A DNA stretch of 64,000 bases from Silene conica (Eukaryota; Streptophyta; Magnoliopsida; Caryophyllales; Caryophyllaceae): positions 5,232,649 through 5,296,648 of the forward strand of contig CM055312.2 in NCBI GenBank assembly GCA_029255685.2, in the 5' to 3' direction. A program made the position numbers and the translations under genes. The notes under the pieces were generated by a model that saw nothing but the letters and a program-made list of their open reading frames with translations, did not search any database and was not told the DNA's origin. How positions within the stretch are numbered: the stretch's first letter is position 1; the number at the start of each line of letters is the position of its first letter. This document shows, one piece after another, positions 1 through 10,417 of the stretch.

Positions 1-519
1 CATTGTGCATTAGCCTAAGTAAAGGTTTCAGGAAATTAAAGTAAAGATGCAAAGAGAATAAAAATTAAGGAAAAACTGGAAAGAACTCACTGGGTTATGA
101 AGCGCATGAGAAAAACCTCCCCAAACCAGCGTAAGCTGGGAGGTTTTGGTGGCCAGCAGTGCCACTCAAGTAACCAAGTCAATTTCACGATTTCCAAGGA
201 AGAGAAACGAAAGACCGCAGCGGAGAGTAGGTCGACCGACCGATGATTCTGGTCGACCGACCTCCTGTGAATCACAGAAAATTTAGCGATACAGCGACTC
301 TGGTCGACCGACTGATGTTTTTGGTCGGTCGACCACCTGCGTCCTGGAGGTCTTCGTTTCTTCGTAAAATCTGAAAAAAAACAAGAAAGTACGTGCGCCC
401 AACAATGCGCGAGATGCCAAAAACGATTCTAGAGTCTTAACTACTCAAACATAAAGGAAAGGATCTAAAACTACGAGCAAACCAAAATAAAAAGTTTCAC
501 ACAGCAAAAATAAATTGTC
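1..519 (-). other. Noncoding internal region downstream of gag-protease
   Basis: No credible gene is seen. It lies 3' of the gag-protease stop on the element's strand. It carries two pairs of the GGTCGACCGACC motif (230-334). A short GC-rich stretch near 118-170 (aacctcccca / gggaggtttt) can form a hairpin. Confidence 0.5.
230..334. repeat. Two pairs of 12-mer GGTCGACCGACC, 21 bp period
   Basis: 12-mers start at 230 and 251, then at 302 and 323. Within each pair the starts are exactly 21 bp apart, and the two pairs are 72 bp apart. The core GGTCGACC is its own reverse complement. The copy at 302 ends in T instead of C. Confidence 0.9.
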
Positions 520-3417
520 TTAAAAACTGCAACCAAAACAACTATCCGTAAAGATGCGGAAAATATCTGACCGCGGCTTCTGACGACATGCCGTAGTCTC
601 CACGGTTTTTGCTTTGGTAGCAAAACACATCTTCTTTACGCCGTCGCAAAGCATATGCGACGGTCTCTCCTCTTGAGCTTGCCTCCTCTTCTTCTTCTCC
701 TCCCGATCCACGACGTCTGGGTCCTCATCTTCTTCATAGCTTAGGCATCCCATTCCTCCTCTCTGGATGATGACTTCCTTCACTTTGGGTTTCCCCAAAC
801 CAGTTCCTGCAACGGTCATACTAGAAGTGTCCTCCCTACTGCTCCCATTCTGGGGCGGAGGTGTAAAAACAGATACAGGAACAGGTAATAAAGTGGGAGA
901 AGTAGTGATGACCTCATACTTCTTCTCAGAAGTGATAGCATTACATGTGATGGGGGTCATAGCATCCTTTTTCCTATAAGATAGGCCATAGATAATAGAA
1001 TGCTTGCCTACTTTGAAGGTTAGAGTCCCAGTGCCTACATCTATAATGGCACCTGCAGTGTGAAGGAAGGGTCTTCCTAAAATTATAGGTATATGGGCAT
1101 CCTCTGGGATGTCCAAAACTACAAAGTCAACTGGGAAGAAGAACCTGTCAATACGGACACGGATGTTTTCTAACACCCCTATAGGTTCCATAGATGTGCG
1201 ATCTGCTATCTGGACTGTCATACTGGTCACTGCAAATTCGGTCATTCCTAGTTTCAAGGCAACGCTTAGGGGCATGACACTTATACTAGCACCTAAGTCG
1301 CACAGAGCCTTCTTAACTGGGAAGGTTCCTATATTACAGGGGACAGAAAAACTACCAGGGTCTTCCAATTTATGAGGGGCTATGACATGAGACAAAAAGC
1401 TAGATGACTCTTCAGTGAGGGCCACCGACTCAACCTTTTCTAGAGACCTCTTTCTTGACAGAAGTTGTCTCATAAATTTAAGATAGGAAGGAACTTGTTG
1501 AACTAATTCTAAAAACGGGACTTGAACATTTAATGAACGAATCACATCCTTAAATTTGTCAAAAGATACCTGATCCTTTGAAGGCACGAGTCTTTCTGGG
1601 AAAGGAGCAGCTGAGGACTCAGTAATTGCAGCCCTTTTTAAAAACCTGGGGGTCTTGTCACCCCGGAAAAGAAAATCCCGCAAGTTGTTCGGCAAATCTG
1701 GGCGAAAGGGAACTTCGGGTTCTGCTTCAGTGGTCGGTCGACCAGTTTCTTCGGTCGGTCGACCAGTCTCCTGTTCAGGTAAAATTTTCGGGTCCTGATC
1801 TGTGGTCGGTCGACCAGAATCTTCGGTCGGTCGACCGCCTTCGCTGCTTCTCGCCTGTTTTTCTTCCTTGCTCCCCACTTTAGCTCCACTTCGCAGAGAG
1901 ATGATGTTTAGAGTCTCTTTTTTCTGGTCCGGTTTAGTTGGAAGCTGACCCGGAGCCCTAGTATCATTCTTGCTTGCAATTTGAGCAATCTGGGACTCTA
2001 ACATCTTCATCCCTGCCTCTCTAGCCTGTGACTCCTTCTGAACCAACCCGATAAGATTTTGGATAAGAGCATCTGTGTTGGGTGGTGGATTAGAAGGTGG
2101 TTGAGGGTTGAAAGGTGGTCTTTGAAAATTTTGTTTATGTGGGGGTACATATGTGGAATTTTGCTGAGGTTGCATGTGTTGTGGGTTTTGAACATTCTGG
2201 CTTGTCCACCTTAAGTTGGGATGGACATTATTATTATTCGGGTCATAGAAATTGTTGCCACGATAGTGTTGAAAAGCGGCGCATGTTTCATTAGATGAAG
2301 TACAGAATTTTGACACATGCCCTTCTCCACCACACCTCTCACAAGCAAAGGGTCCGTCCTGAACGGCGTTTACTTGGTATATTCCTCCCTTGCTTCCACT
2401 CCCTAGATCGAGCTTTCCTGCAGCCTCAAATTTTTCCAACTTGGCTGTCAAGGCCTCAATCGCTGATAGGTTGTATTCAGATTTCCTCTGGTTTCCTCTA
2501 GAAGTACCATGCTCAGCGCGGTGCACGGCAACATCTTCTATCAACTTGAGACCCTTAGTCTCTCCTGAATTATCTTGGAATCTCCCATTAGCTGCAGCAT
2601 CTAAATAGGCCCTGTTGTCATCATAGAGGCCATTGTAGAACTGGTTGCAAAGAAACCATTGTTCGAATCCGTGATGTGGTATGGATCGAACAAGTCTCTT
2701 GAACCGGTCCCACGCCTCGCTAAAGTCTTCATTGGGACCTTGCTTGAAATTGGTAATCTGCGCCCTCAAAGCATTAGTCTTTGATGCAGAATAGTATTTC
2801 CTGTAGAATGCTAAGGCTAAGGTGTTCCAATCTGTGACTCCCGCAGCAGTGCGGTCTAAATCTCTGTACCACTCTCTCGCAGAGTCCCTAAGGGAGAAGA
2901 TGAACATGGTCTGTTTAATCTGGTCCTCCGTCACTCCTTCTGGGGGTGCTATAGAACATATGTAATCTGTGAAGATTTCAATATGCTTAGCAGCATCCTC
3001 ATTGGCCGAGCCTCCAAATTGGTTTCTTTCAACCATAGTTATGTAGGCGGGCTTGGCCTCGAATGGCTTCCCAGTACCTGCAGGTAAAGTGAACCCTTTG
3101 TATAGGTCCTTTGCCTGAGGCATGGAGTGACTGGCGATGGTAGCTTCTTCTGCCATATCCTCTTCTTCTTTAGGAAAAACTGGAAGGTAGGTAAAAGGTG
3201 GTGTTTTTGGTGAAGGTGGATCGATGGGTGAATTTGGTTGTGAAGGTGGTGTTTTTGGTGAAGATGGTAATGATGGTTGTTCGAATAAGTCTTCTTGAAA
3301 TAAGGAAGATGGTGAACCTCCTTCCTGATTTGCTAGAAGTTGCTTTCTTCTTTCTCTAAGAGTCCTCTCAATTTCGAGGTCAAGTGGTAGGAGTTCTCCT
3401 TGAACTGACCTGCGCAT
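520..3417 (-). CDS. Ty3-type gag-protease polyprotein (965 aa)
   Basis: Capsid and protease part of an LTR retrotransposon. The N-terminus is proline/serine rich. A retrotransposon gag core follows at about residues 145-290 (motifs REWYRDL, FYRKYYSASK, EAWDRFKRL). A CCHC zinc knuckle, CX2CX4HX4C, runs from C359 to C372. An aspartic protease follows, with the catalytic triplet as DLGASISVMP (D707) and a downstream IILGRPFL flap partner. Between knuckle and protease, residues at about 530-570 hold four GRPT units encoded by the 21-bp-phased GGTCGGTCGACC motif (1732-1836). The C-terminus is charged and the frame stops before any reverse transcriptase. The frame is uninterrupted over 965 codons, so the copy is fairly young. 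The start was chosen as the first Met, 100 bp inside the PBS. DLGA in place of DSGA is usual for Athila-type proteases. Confidence 0.85.
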   Translation of the reverse strand: MRRSVQGELLPLDLEIERTLRERRKQLLANQEGGSPSSLFQEDLFEQPSLPSSPKTPPSQPNSPIDPPSPKTPPFTYLPVFPKEEEDMAEEATIASHSMPQAKDLYKGFTLPAGTGKPFEAKPAYITMVERNQFGGSANEDAAKHIEIFTDYICSIAPPEGVTEDQIKQTMFIFSLRDSAREWYRDLDRTAAGVTDWNTLALAFYRKYYSASKTNALRAQITNFKQGPNEDFSEAWDRFKRLVRSIPHHGFEQWFLCNQFYNGLYDDNRAYLDAAANGRFQDNSGETKGLKLIEDVAVHRAEHGTSRGNQRKSEYNLSAIEALTAKLEKFEAAGKLDLGSGSKGGIYQVNAVQDGPFACERCGGEGHVSKFCTSSNETCAAFQHYRGNNFYDPNNNNVHPNLRWTSQNVQNPQHMQPQQNSTYVPPHKQNFQRPPFNPQPPSNPPPNTDALIQNLIGLVQKESQAREAGMKMLESQIAQIASKNDTRAPGQLPTKPDQKKETLNIISLRSGAKVGSKEEKQARSSEGGRPTEDSGRPTTDQDPKILPEQETGRPTEETGRPTTEAEPEVPFRPDLPNNLRDFLFRGDKTPRFLKRAAITESSAAPFPERLVPSKDQVSFDKFKDVIRSLNVQVPFLELVQQVPSYLKFMRQLLSRKRSLEKVESVALTEESSSFLSHVIAPHKLEDPGSFSVPCNIGTFPVKKALCDLGASISVMPLSVALKLGMTEFAVTSMTVQIADRTSMEPIGVLENIRVRIDRFFFPVDFVVLDIPEDAHIPIILGRPFLHTAGAIIDVGTGTLTFKVGKHSIIYGLSYRKKDAMTPITCNAITSEKKYEVITTSPTLLPVPVSVFTPPPQNGSSREDTSSMTVAGTGLGKPKVKEVIIQRGGMGCLSYEEDEDPDVVDREEKKKRRQAQEERPSHMLCDGVKKMCFATKAKTVETTACRQKPRSDIFRIFTDSCFGCSF
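1732..1836. repeat. Two pairs of 12-mer GGTCGGTCGACC inside gag
   Basis: 12-mers start at 1732 and 1753, then 1804 and 1825. The spacing is again 21 bp within pairs and 72 bp between pairs. Here the repeat is in the gag reading frame and encodes GRPT every seven residues. The spacer sequences differ while their length is kept. Confidence 0.9.
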
Positions 3418-3517
3418 AAGATGGAAACTACAAGAAAAAAGTGAGAAGGTTTAAGGAACAAAAAGTTCCTTAAACAAAGAGAAACAAAAACAAAAAACAA
3501 TAAACACTGGCGTCACC

Positions 3518-3535
3518 TCCCCGGCAACGGCGCCA
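3518..3535 (-). other. Primer binding site complementary to tRNA-Asp
   Basis: On the minus strand the 18 bases read TGGCGCCGTTGCCGGGGA, the complement of the 3' end of plant tRNA-Asp(GUC) including CCA. It lies 5 bases inside the LTR edge at 3541, as expected for the first-strand primer of an Athila-type element. Confidence 0.9.
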
Positions 3536-4134
3536 AAATTTGATGCCCGTCGTTGAGGGTACCAAAGATAAATTTATAATTCCTAAACTTAAACTATAGA
3601 TAGTGAAAGTCAGGGTCGAACCACAGAGAGGTGGGGAATGTTTATTGTTGAATGTTAATGTTTAAAGGTAACAAATTTGGGGGTTTGATTGGTTGATTAC
3701 TATATCTAAGGCAAAGATTAAAATAAAACAAAAAATAAAGATGAGAATCAAATATAATAAAAGGGATGCTAGGATGTTCGGGTAATAAATAGCTAAGGTA
3801 GTATAGATCCTAAGGTCAACATGTATTGCAGTCGCGTAAGGGGGTGTAACATATCTTTTTAAGTCTATGCTACCTAATAGCTCCTTCCGGCCTATGCTAT
3901 TAGTTCCTAGGTCTCACAATTATTGGGTGTCAACAATAAGGGTGATTCCTAAATCCCAGGTCACATACCTTTCAGCCTTGAGTAACCTATCCGTCTTAAG
4001 GTGTAAACCAATGCCCTTCCCGTATCTTTCAATCTTGGGTAGGTCATTACTAACATCCTACAAGTCTCCTTATGGTCTCATTGCAGGATATTATAATTGA
4101 CAAGAAAAGACGAAATAAGAATACATACGCGAGT

Positions 4135-4208
4135 GGTCGACCGACCAGCTACTCCAGTCGGCCGACCACGACCTCGGTCGACCGACCAGCTATTCCAGTC
4201 GGCCGACC
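4135..4208. repeat. Two pairs of GGTCGACCGACC / AGTCGGCCGACC in the LTR
   Basis: 12-mers start at 4135 and 4156, and at 4176 and 4197, so 21 bp within each pair and 41 bp between pairs. The second member of each pair has the variant palindrome GTCGGCCGAC. Confidence 0.9.
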
Positions 4209-4682
4209 GTGGTCCTGCTACAAGTCGGTCTTTCGAATTTTATTTACCTACGCATATTCATCCCTACATCCTAACATATGAAATTTAGCTACTCATGGTT
4301 GTTAAGACGATTATAAATTTGGGAATAAACATGGTGAATATATTGAATAATCTAAACATGCAAGAACTAACAAAGCTTGAGATTCTGGCTTAAATAATTG
4401 TAATAAATCAAGAACGATAATAAAGCAAGATTAAAAGAATAATTACCACAATTGGAATTAGGGCAGAAAGAAACAAACTTTATTGAATGCTTGGGAATTG
4501 TTGAAAGATTACAAAATAAAAGATGATAAAAAGATGATGGTTCCTAAGATGATAACTCCTACGATCCAAGATATCTAACCCTAATCACAAGATTAGTTTA
4601 TATAGGTAGAAAAAGTAAGAGTTTCCTAAAGACTCTAATTCTACTTTATTTCCGAAAAAGATAAGTTCTGGGCTTCTGCGCA

Positions 4683-4816
4683 GGTCGGTCGACCTACTAT
4701 GTGGGTCGGTCGACCGCTTCTTTCTGGGCTTCTTTTATTTTTGGGCTTTTCTTCAGATTTGAACTTTTATAAAGATCAGGGTCAGTCGGTCGACCTATAT
4801 TGCCGGTCGGTCGACC
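4683..4816. repeat. Two pairs of GGTCGGTCGACC in the LTR
   Basis: 12-mers start at 4683 and 4704, and at 4784 (first base A) and 4805. The spacing is 21 bp within pairs. Confidence 0.9.
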
Positions 4817-5089
4817 GCTTCCCGAAGAATTTCTTCTATTTTCTTCTTGTTTTGACTTTTGGCACTTTGACTTTGACTCCAGTTGACTTTCCATTTATTC
4901 CTTAATTAAGCAAAAGACTTGAGGATACGGATTTGGTGCTAAATCGTCTCTTTTCCGCATAAATCTGCAAAAGTGCATAAAAATACGAAAGTACACGATT
5001 TGTGGGAAATAAAGGCTAAAACATAGTAAATGAGCGACCAAATACGTGTAAAAATAGATGTAAAACATCATAAAATAGACACGTATCAT

Positions 5090-6847
5090 TACACTATCAT
5101 GTAATCAAGTTCATATTCATATCATATGTCCTGTTCATGCTACTACTGTCATATCAGGATATTACATGGTTACATTGCAGAATTCATATTAGATTAACCT
5201 TTTATATTGAGACCTACATAACCTACAATTTCAACAATCAAACATCATGTTGCAACTTCCAAAAATTATAATTAAATAAACGTCAAGCCATGTTGTGAAC
5301 TGTTATAGTTCTTGAGAAATATAATGAATTAACTAATAATAGGAAAAAGAATCAATGCAAAACTTAAGGGATTTATTTATAACAAATTTTACAACTCAGT
5401 TAGTCCGAACAGAAACTTTACGGCAATTAAACACGAAATTAGACAACTTGCAAAAATCACTATTAAATAAATACTTGTTAAGATTTTACGTGGCTTATCA
5501 TTTTGGAAACATGAATGAATATTCTAAAAAAATGGAGTTGGAATTATGCATAAACAATAAATACATTTTAAATGGTTTCTTTTGCAAATAACATGAGTGA
5601 AAACAGAACTGTGCAGTAACAATCTGACCACTGTCGACTAAAATATTTATCTCTCGCAATATACTACTCGTATACACATGAAACCAAAAGCATTGGGAAG
5701 TTAACTCAAAAGACTATCACACATAAAATTTTCACATTCATATAAAGAACACATTTTAAATGGCAGCACGTACAAACAAGGTGACATTCTGAAAATTTAT
5801 TACTATATTTGTTTTAAAAAAAAAATTACTTCACATTATCACATTTAAACACAACCATACTTCCTCCAAACATGTTAGCATATCATCTGAAGCATTGAAA
5901 TCCCATTGCACCATATTAACATGTAATTGCCATCTAGAAAACGACAAAGATTGCGAAACCGAAAATAAAATCAACTAAGTAACTCAACAATCAGGTATGT
6001 GTAGACAAAGCATTAGATTCTATCGCCGTAACAATCACAACTTATTTAAGTACGTAAATATATCCTAGAAGTCACTAAGGTGCCACTTATGAGCAACTCA
6101 TTACACATATTATTTTACTATATCTCTACCTACGGGTTCAGGGATCATATAACCGCATGCATATCACCAGACATGGATTAATATAACATACAAATATGAT
6201 CATTCTTATTCAAATACCAAACAATATATTACATAATTGCGATAGTCATTCAATAACCAGATATCATGTAGACATTTCGAATCACCAAAATCATATGATA
6301 AAATCACTCCAATTATTGTTCAATAAACATACATTCATTCTCTGAAAATTCCACATTCAACATTCAGGTCAATCAGTATTTCAATATCAGTCGTATTCTT
6401 TCAATACACAACATCATATAAGTCAAGCTTATATTTCAACTCATATTCAAAACTCATGTTCTTTACTTTCAAAAAAAAAACTCATGTTCTCAATACTTGA
6501 AAATCATATATCTCACCCAACATTCAATATCAGTATCATGCTTCATAATACAGATCACCAACCATATTTCACATCATAACTTACCTCATTCCGCTCCTGC
6601 AAAACTGTTAGTACGATATAGGCAAGGTCTGATCTTTTATTTTGTTACTACCCACTCTCTGCATCACTCACGGGTTTCCAGGTTAGACTGAAAGGGCCAG
6701 TGGCTTGGTTTGAGGGGGCCCCTAACTCATCCCAATCCAGGGGGCTCCTAACAGTTACTAGCCTGGGGTTCATTTTATTTGACTCTTCCTAGGTTCATTA
6801 TATTTCATTTGGTTTAGGCCTGAGGATCGTTCGCTCTGATACCACTT
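5090..6847 (-). other. Noncoding internal part of a second LTR retroelement
   Basis: This stretch lies between the Athila-like LTR and the PBS of the retroelement whose LTR is 6848-9840. No conserved gag, RT or integrase frame can be seen on either strand, only short chance frames. It may be a 5' leader interrupted by the Athila-like insertion, or part of a large nonautonomous (LARD-like) element. Confidence 0.5.
6831..6844 (-). other. Primer binding site for initiator tRNA-Met
   Basis: On the minus strand it reads TGGTATCAGAGCGA, the standard plant tRNA-iMet primer complement. It sits three bases from the LTR end at 6848. Confidence 0.85.
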
Positions 6848-8037
6848 TGTAACACCCCCATTTATTTAAGAGCATTTAGCCAGACATTCTCAAATAAATA
6901 GAGCTGTTACCATCTCGGAACGTCCGAGGTAGTGAATAACAAAGTAAAACAAGCCAAGGTACTTTACATAAAACTGATGAAATTTAAAACTTGGTTATTA
7001 CAGTTATTACATAACGGAAAAGAAAATACAGCTGATGACTCTCTAGATGTGACATAATTCTAAGTCGGTCCAAAGTATGCATCTCACGTTCCTGCCCCAG
7101 CTCCTAGCTCATCTGTCTTTGACCTGTAGAATCTACTCCCCATTCCGGATCATCGTAGGTGTACACGAATACACTGTCAACCTCGCGGTTGAGTAGGGTA
7201 ACACAATAATTATAATGCAACAATCATGATATGCAAATGCAATGATGTGCTCTAGCTCAATCTCATTCTCATTCTCAATCACAATCTCCATCTCAAACCC
7301 GTAACACCCAGCCATACCGAACCTCCCGGCAGACTATAATCGGCCGTCGCCGAACACCAGCATAACAGCTGAGGTCACCAGGTCTAGTCCTGCAGAACTA
7401 GCCTGGGCCCAATAATATCTCATCAATAATATCTCATCATCTCAAATCCGTATCCAATGCATATGCCATGCTTATGAATGTAATATAAAAATGTTCAACC
7501 ACTATATATCATCCTCATAATAATCACACTTGCATCCATATCATACAATATACACATCCATTCAAAGATATGGTACCAGTGTATCCTACCTGGATAGCAA
7601 TATAGTCCAATAGCAAGCCAGCGAGTTAACAGAATAATGACACTTCAAAATCGTCACCTAACAATATAATATACACAATCACTAACTAACGCAATTATGC
7701 AAAATAATTTAATATATATAGTATTCAAATTAATTATTTAAATAATATCACGCATAACGAGTCCGTATAAACATGACTACTTTAATTAAATAACTGACCC
7801 GTCCTTATTACTTTTATAACTAATTTCGATTAAACAAACGAACATAGAAAATATACTATATAATCAAACAATTGATAACCGTCACATATAAAAACTCAAT
7901 TAACAATCTTAATGTTTAACAACATAGACAATACTTACTAACAATAATAACAACTAAGAACAATAGTAGAAATAATAATAAGATGTACTAATAATAATGA
8001 ACAATAATAGCAATATTAATAATAACAAAGCTAACAC

Positions 8038-8092
<55 letters not shown>

Positions 8093-9840
8093 TAACATCT
8101 ACTAATGATAATAATATTAAGCAAGCAATAACACATGTACATACTAATAATATAATAATATTAATAATAATATCAATGATAATAATGATAATAATAATAT
8201 AATGATGACAACATGATAATAATAATGATAATAAGACAACTAATAGAAATAATGAAAGAACCCAAAACGTAGCAGTAACACGCTAACAAACATCCCCCGA
8301 TACTACAGCCTTGACAGCCCCTAAACACAGCCCGTTCAACACCTCCACGCTACCCGAACCACCACCATGACACGGTGGTTGGCACCACCACACTAGGGCG
8401 CACACATTGACACCAACCAAGACCCTTAACAGCACCACACCAGCCCTTGAAACCAGTCCCAAAACCCTTGGTCACAACCACACCCGTTGAAACCGTATTC
8501 CTGCCACTCTCGTAAACACCTCCTTAACTACCCTTTAAAACCACCATAACCACGAACTAGCACCACCCTGGATAACTCCCATACCCCACGACTCTATTGG
8601 TGGTAACCACCAGACCTCGACACCACCTTAACTCCCTGTAAAACACCCTCAAATACCCGCACTCACGAAGCCCTTGTATCCCCTGTTTCTGCCCCGTCTT
8701 TACCACGCCTCAAAACAGCCTGTTAAAACAAGTTCCCGACCACCACACACCACCGCAACCCTACCCAAAAAACCTACCAACCTCCCACTACCCTTTCCCA
8801 TAAACTCGTACTCAGAAAATAAACCCAACAACAACCGAATAAGAACCATAATAACACGCACCAAACACGAAGGAGAAAAACAGAGTATAGCAACGTGCTT
8901 ACTATTGACATTCATGGCCGTTTTAGTGACACCCACGGTGGTCCTATGGTGGTTTAAAGACCATAAACATGTTATATATACTATCAACTCTACATACGAC
9001 CTTAATACTCAGATGTTACGACATGAGAAAGTACTATGAATTACTTACGAACTTGGTGCAGTGCAAGGCTACGAATGGTGATGGTGAAGGCTGTTGTTGC
9101 TGTATTCTTTCCCCTTCGTTCTCTTCTTCAACCCACGGCAGTCACTAGGGATTAATTTTCAGATTGTTGTAGGTGGCAGGCGAGTCTATGGAGGCAGATA
9201 AGGGCTAGGGTTTATTAGTAGGGTTTGTAATTTTACTTATGTGTATGAGTGTATGACGATGTAAGTGTATGGGATAAGGTTGTTTAGGTTTTACACTAGG
9301 TGGTAAGTCGATGGGTCGATGTCGTAACCCGAGTCCAAGCCCATCAAACCCAGTCCATCACGAATACCGAGGTAATATCCCGCTCTCAACTCGTAATATT
9401 AAAATAAACGAGTACGTATAAATTATTTATACCAAATAAATTAAATAATTTAGTATTAATAAATATTAATTAAATTAATTACAAGAATATGATTTTTATT
9501 AGAACTAACATAAAAATATACAAATTTAGGATTTAAATATAATTATGACGTAAATAATAAAACAAGTATAATTTAGAAATAAATATAAAATATAAAATAT
9601 AAAATATAAAATATATTTGATTAAAATATATTATCGAAATAAAGAAAATATGAATGAAATGTCATTTTATGAATAATCATCAAATATACAAATGATTATA
9701 AAATACGAATTAATCGTAGAAATATGATTTATAAAATAACAATAGTTTACGTAAAATACTTTATGAACATTCCATTTGAAATACTTGTGTAAAACACGGT
9801 TTGACTGCCGTTGACCTAGGCTAAAATACGGGGTATTACA
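6848..9840 (-). repeat. Long LTR (about 3 kb), Tekay/Del-like ends
   Basis: The left end reads TGTAACACCCCCAT and the right end ATACGGGGTATTACA, giving TGTAAYACCCC inverted termini. This end sequence and a long LTR resemble Tekay/Del chromoviruses. The tRNA-Met PBS follows on the minus strand, so this is the 5' LTR of a minus-strand element whose other LTR is beyond the Athila-like insertion. It contains a (TAA)n tract and a proline/threonine-rich chance frame near 8674. The flanking five bases (cactt before the LTR, tatat after it) do not match, as expected for one LTR of a full element. Confidence 0.65.
8038..8090. repeat. (ATA)n microsatellite, 53 bp
   Basis: About 17 uninterrupted ATA units, embedded in a wider TAA-rich block (about 7930-8260) inside the 3 kb LTR. 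Confidence 0.95.
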
Positions 9841-10417
9841 TATATGCTCTTGAATGTTGCTGTATTTGGAAGATTCTGGGGCATAGTGATTGATTAGGAT
9901 CTTTTATCATTGACATCTCCACCATTTTAACAAAATCTAATTTTATTTCTATTTTTATTAAATTATTGTAAAATATAAAAATGGAATATTCTATTAAAGA
10001 TATCGTGTGTTGCGATTTTTCCTCTTCTCATATTATTAGTTTTTTTGTTTTTTTATTAGTTTTTAGTCACTTTAACCCTTCTTGTAATTCTGCCACATCA
10101 GACTGAGATTAAAACTTGAGATGACACATCAGTAAGATTGGCAATTGCAGTTGAGAAATATATGATTATGTAATTCCGAATATTATGGAATTATAGAATA
10201 TTCCATAATTTCATAATATTTGGTTACTGCAAATTTGATTTGATTTCATTCAATAATATTTCTATTTTTAAAATATGATTTGATTCCATTATATAGTTAG
10301 GTTATTATATTTATTTTTTTTGGGAATTTTGTAGTAGCTCTAATTTTCTGCCACATTAGATTTTAGAAAATTTCTGTGATGCCAAGTCAGCAATGTGGCT
10401 ATTGCATTAGTAAAATA
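9841..10417. other. AT-rich DNA, no gene seen
   Basis: Flanks the 3 kb LTR and a Helitron 3' end. A small AT palindrome (aattccgaatattatggaatt) is at about 10172-10192. Nothing else is supported. Confidence 0.4.

Larger units (their letters stand above)
1..5089 (-). mobile_element. Athila-like Ty3 retrotransposon, one LTR plus gag-protease part in window
   Basis: Read on the minus strand, the order is LTR (5089 to 3541), tRNA-Asp primer binding site, gag-protease reading frame, then about 520 bp without a clear gene up to the window edge. A tRNA-Asp primer and a gag with the DLGAS-type protease motif are known from plant Athila/Tat elements. No reverse transcriptase or integrase follows within the window, so the copy is either cut off by the window edge or a gag-protease-only derivative. 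The LTR end at 5089 abuts internal DNA of another retroelement (5090-6847), so this element inserted into that one. The opposite LTR and its target duplication are outside the window. Confidence 0.8.
3541..5089 (-). repeat. 5' LTR of the Athila-like element (about 1549 bp)
   Basis: Bounded by TGATGCCCGT on the left and ACACGTATCA on the right. These form an imperfect inverted repeat with TG...CA ends, and the left edge is next to the tRNA-Asp PBS. No long open frame is seen. It contains four pairs of the GGTCGGTCGACC-type motif (4135-4208 and 4683-4816). The partner LTR is outside the window, so age cannot be estimated. Confidence 0.8.

Noticed and set aside
1626..1889. Frames with repeated SVDQ or VDRP on both strands
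   Set aside because: They are the palindromic 12-mer read in other frames inside gag, not genes.
230..4816. CRISPR-like array of the 12-mers
   Set aside because: Repeat units are too short, are grouped in pairs within a plant retroelement, and occur partly in coding sequence.
8674..9039. 121-aa frame, proline/threonine rich
   Set aside because: Lies wholly within the 3 kb LTR, has no family motif, and another frame is equally open on the opposite strand.
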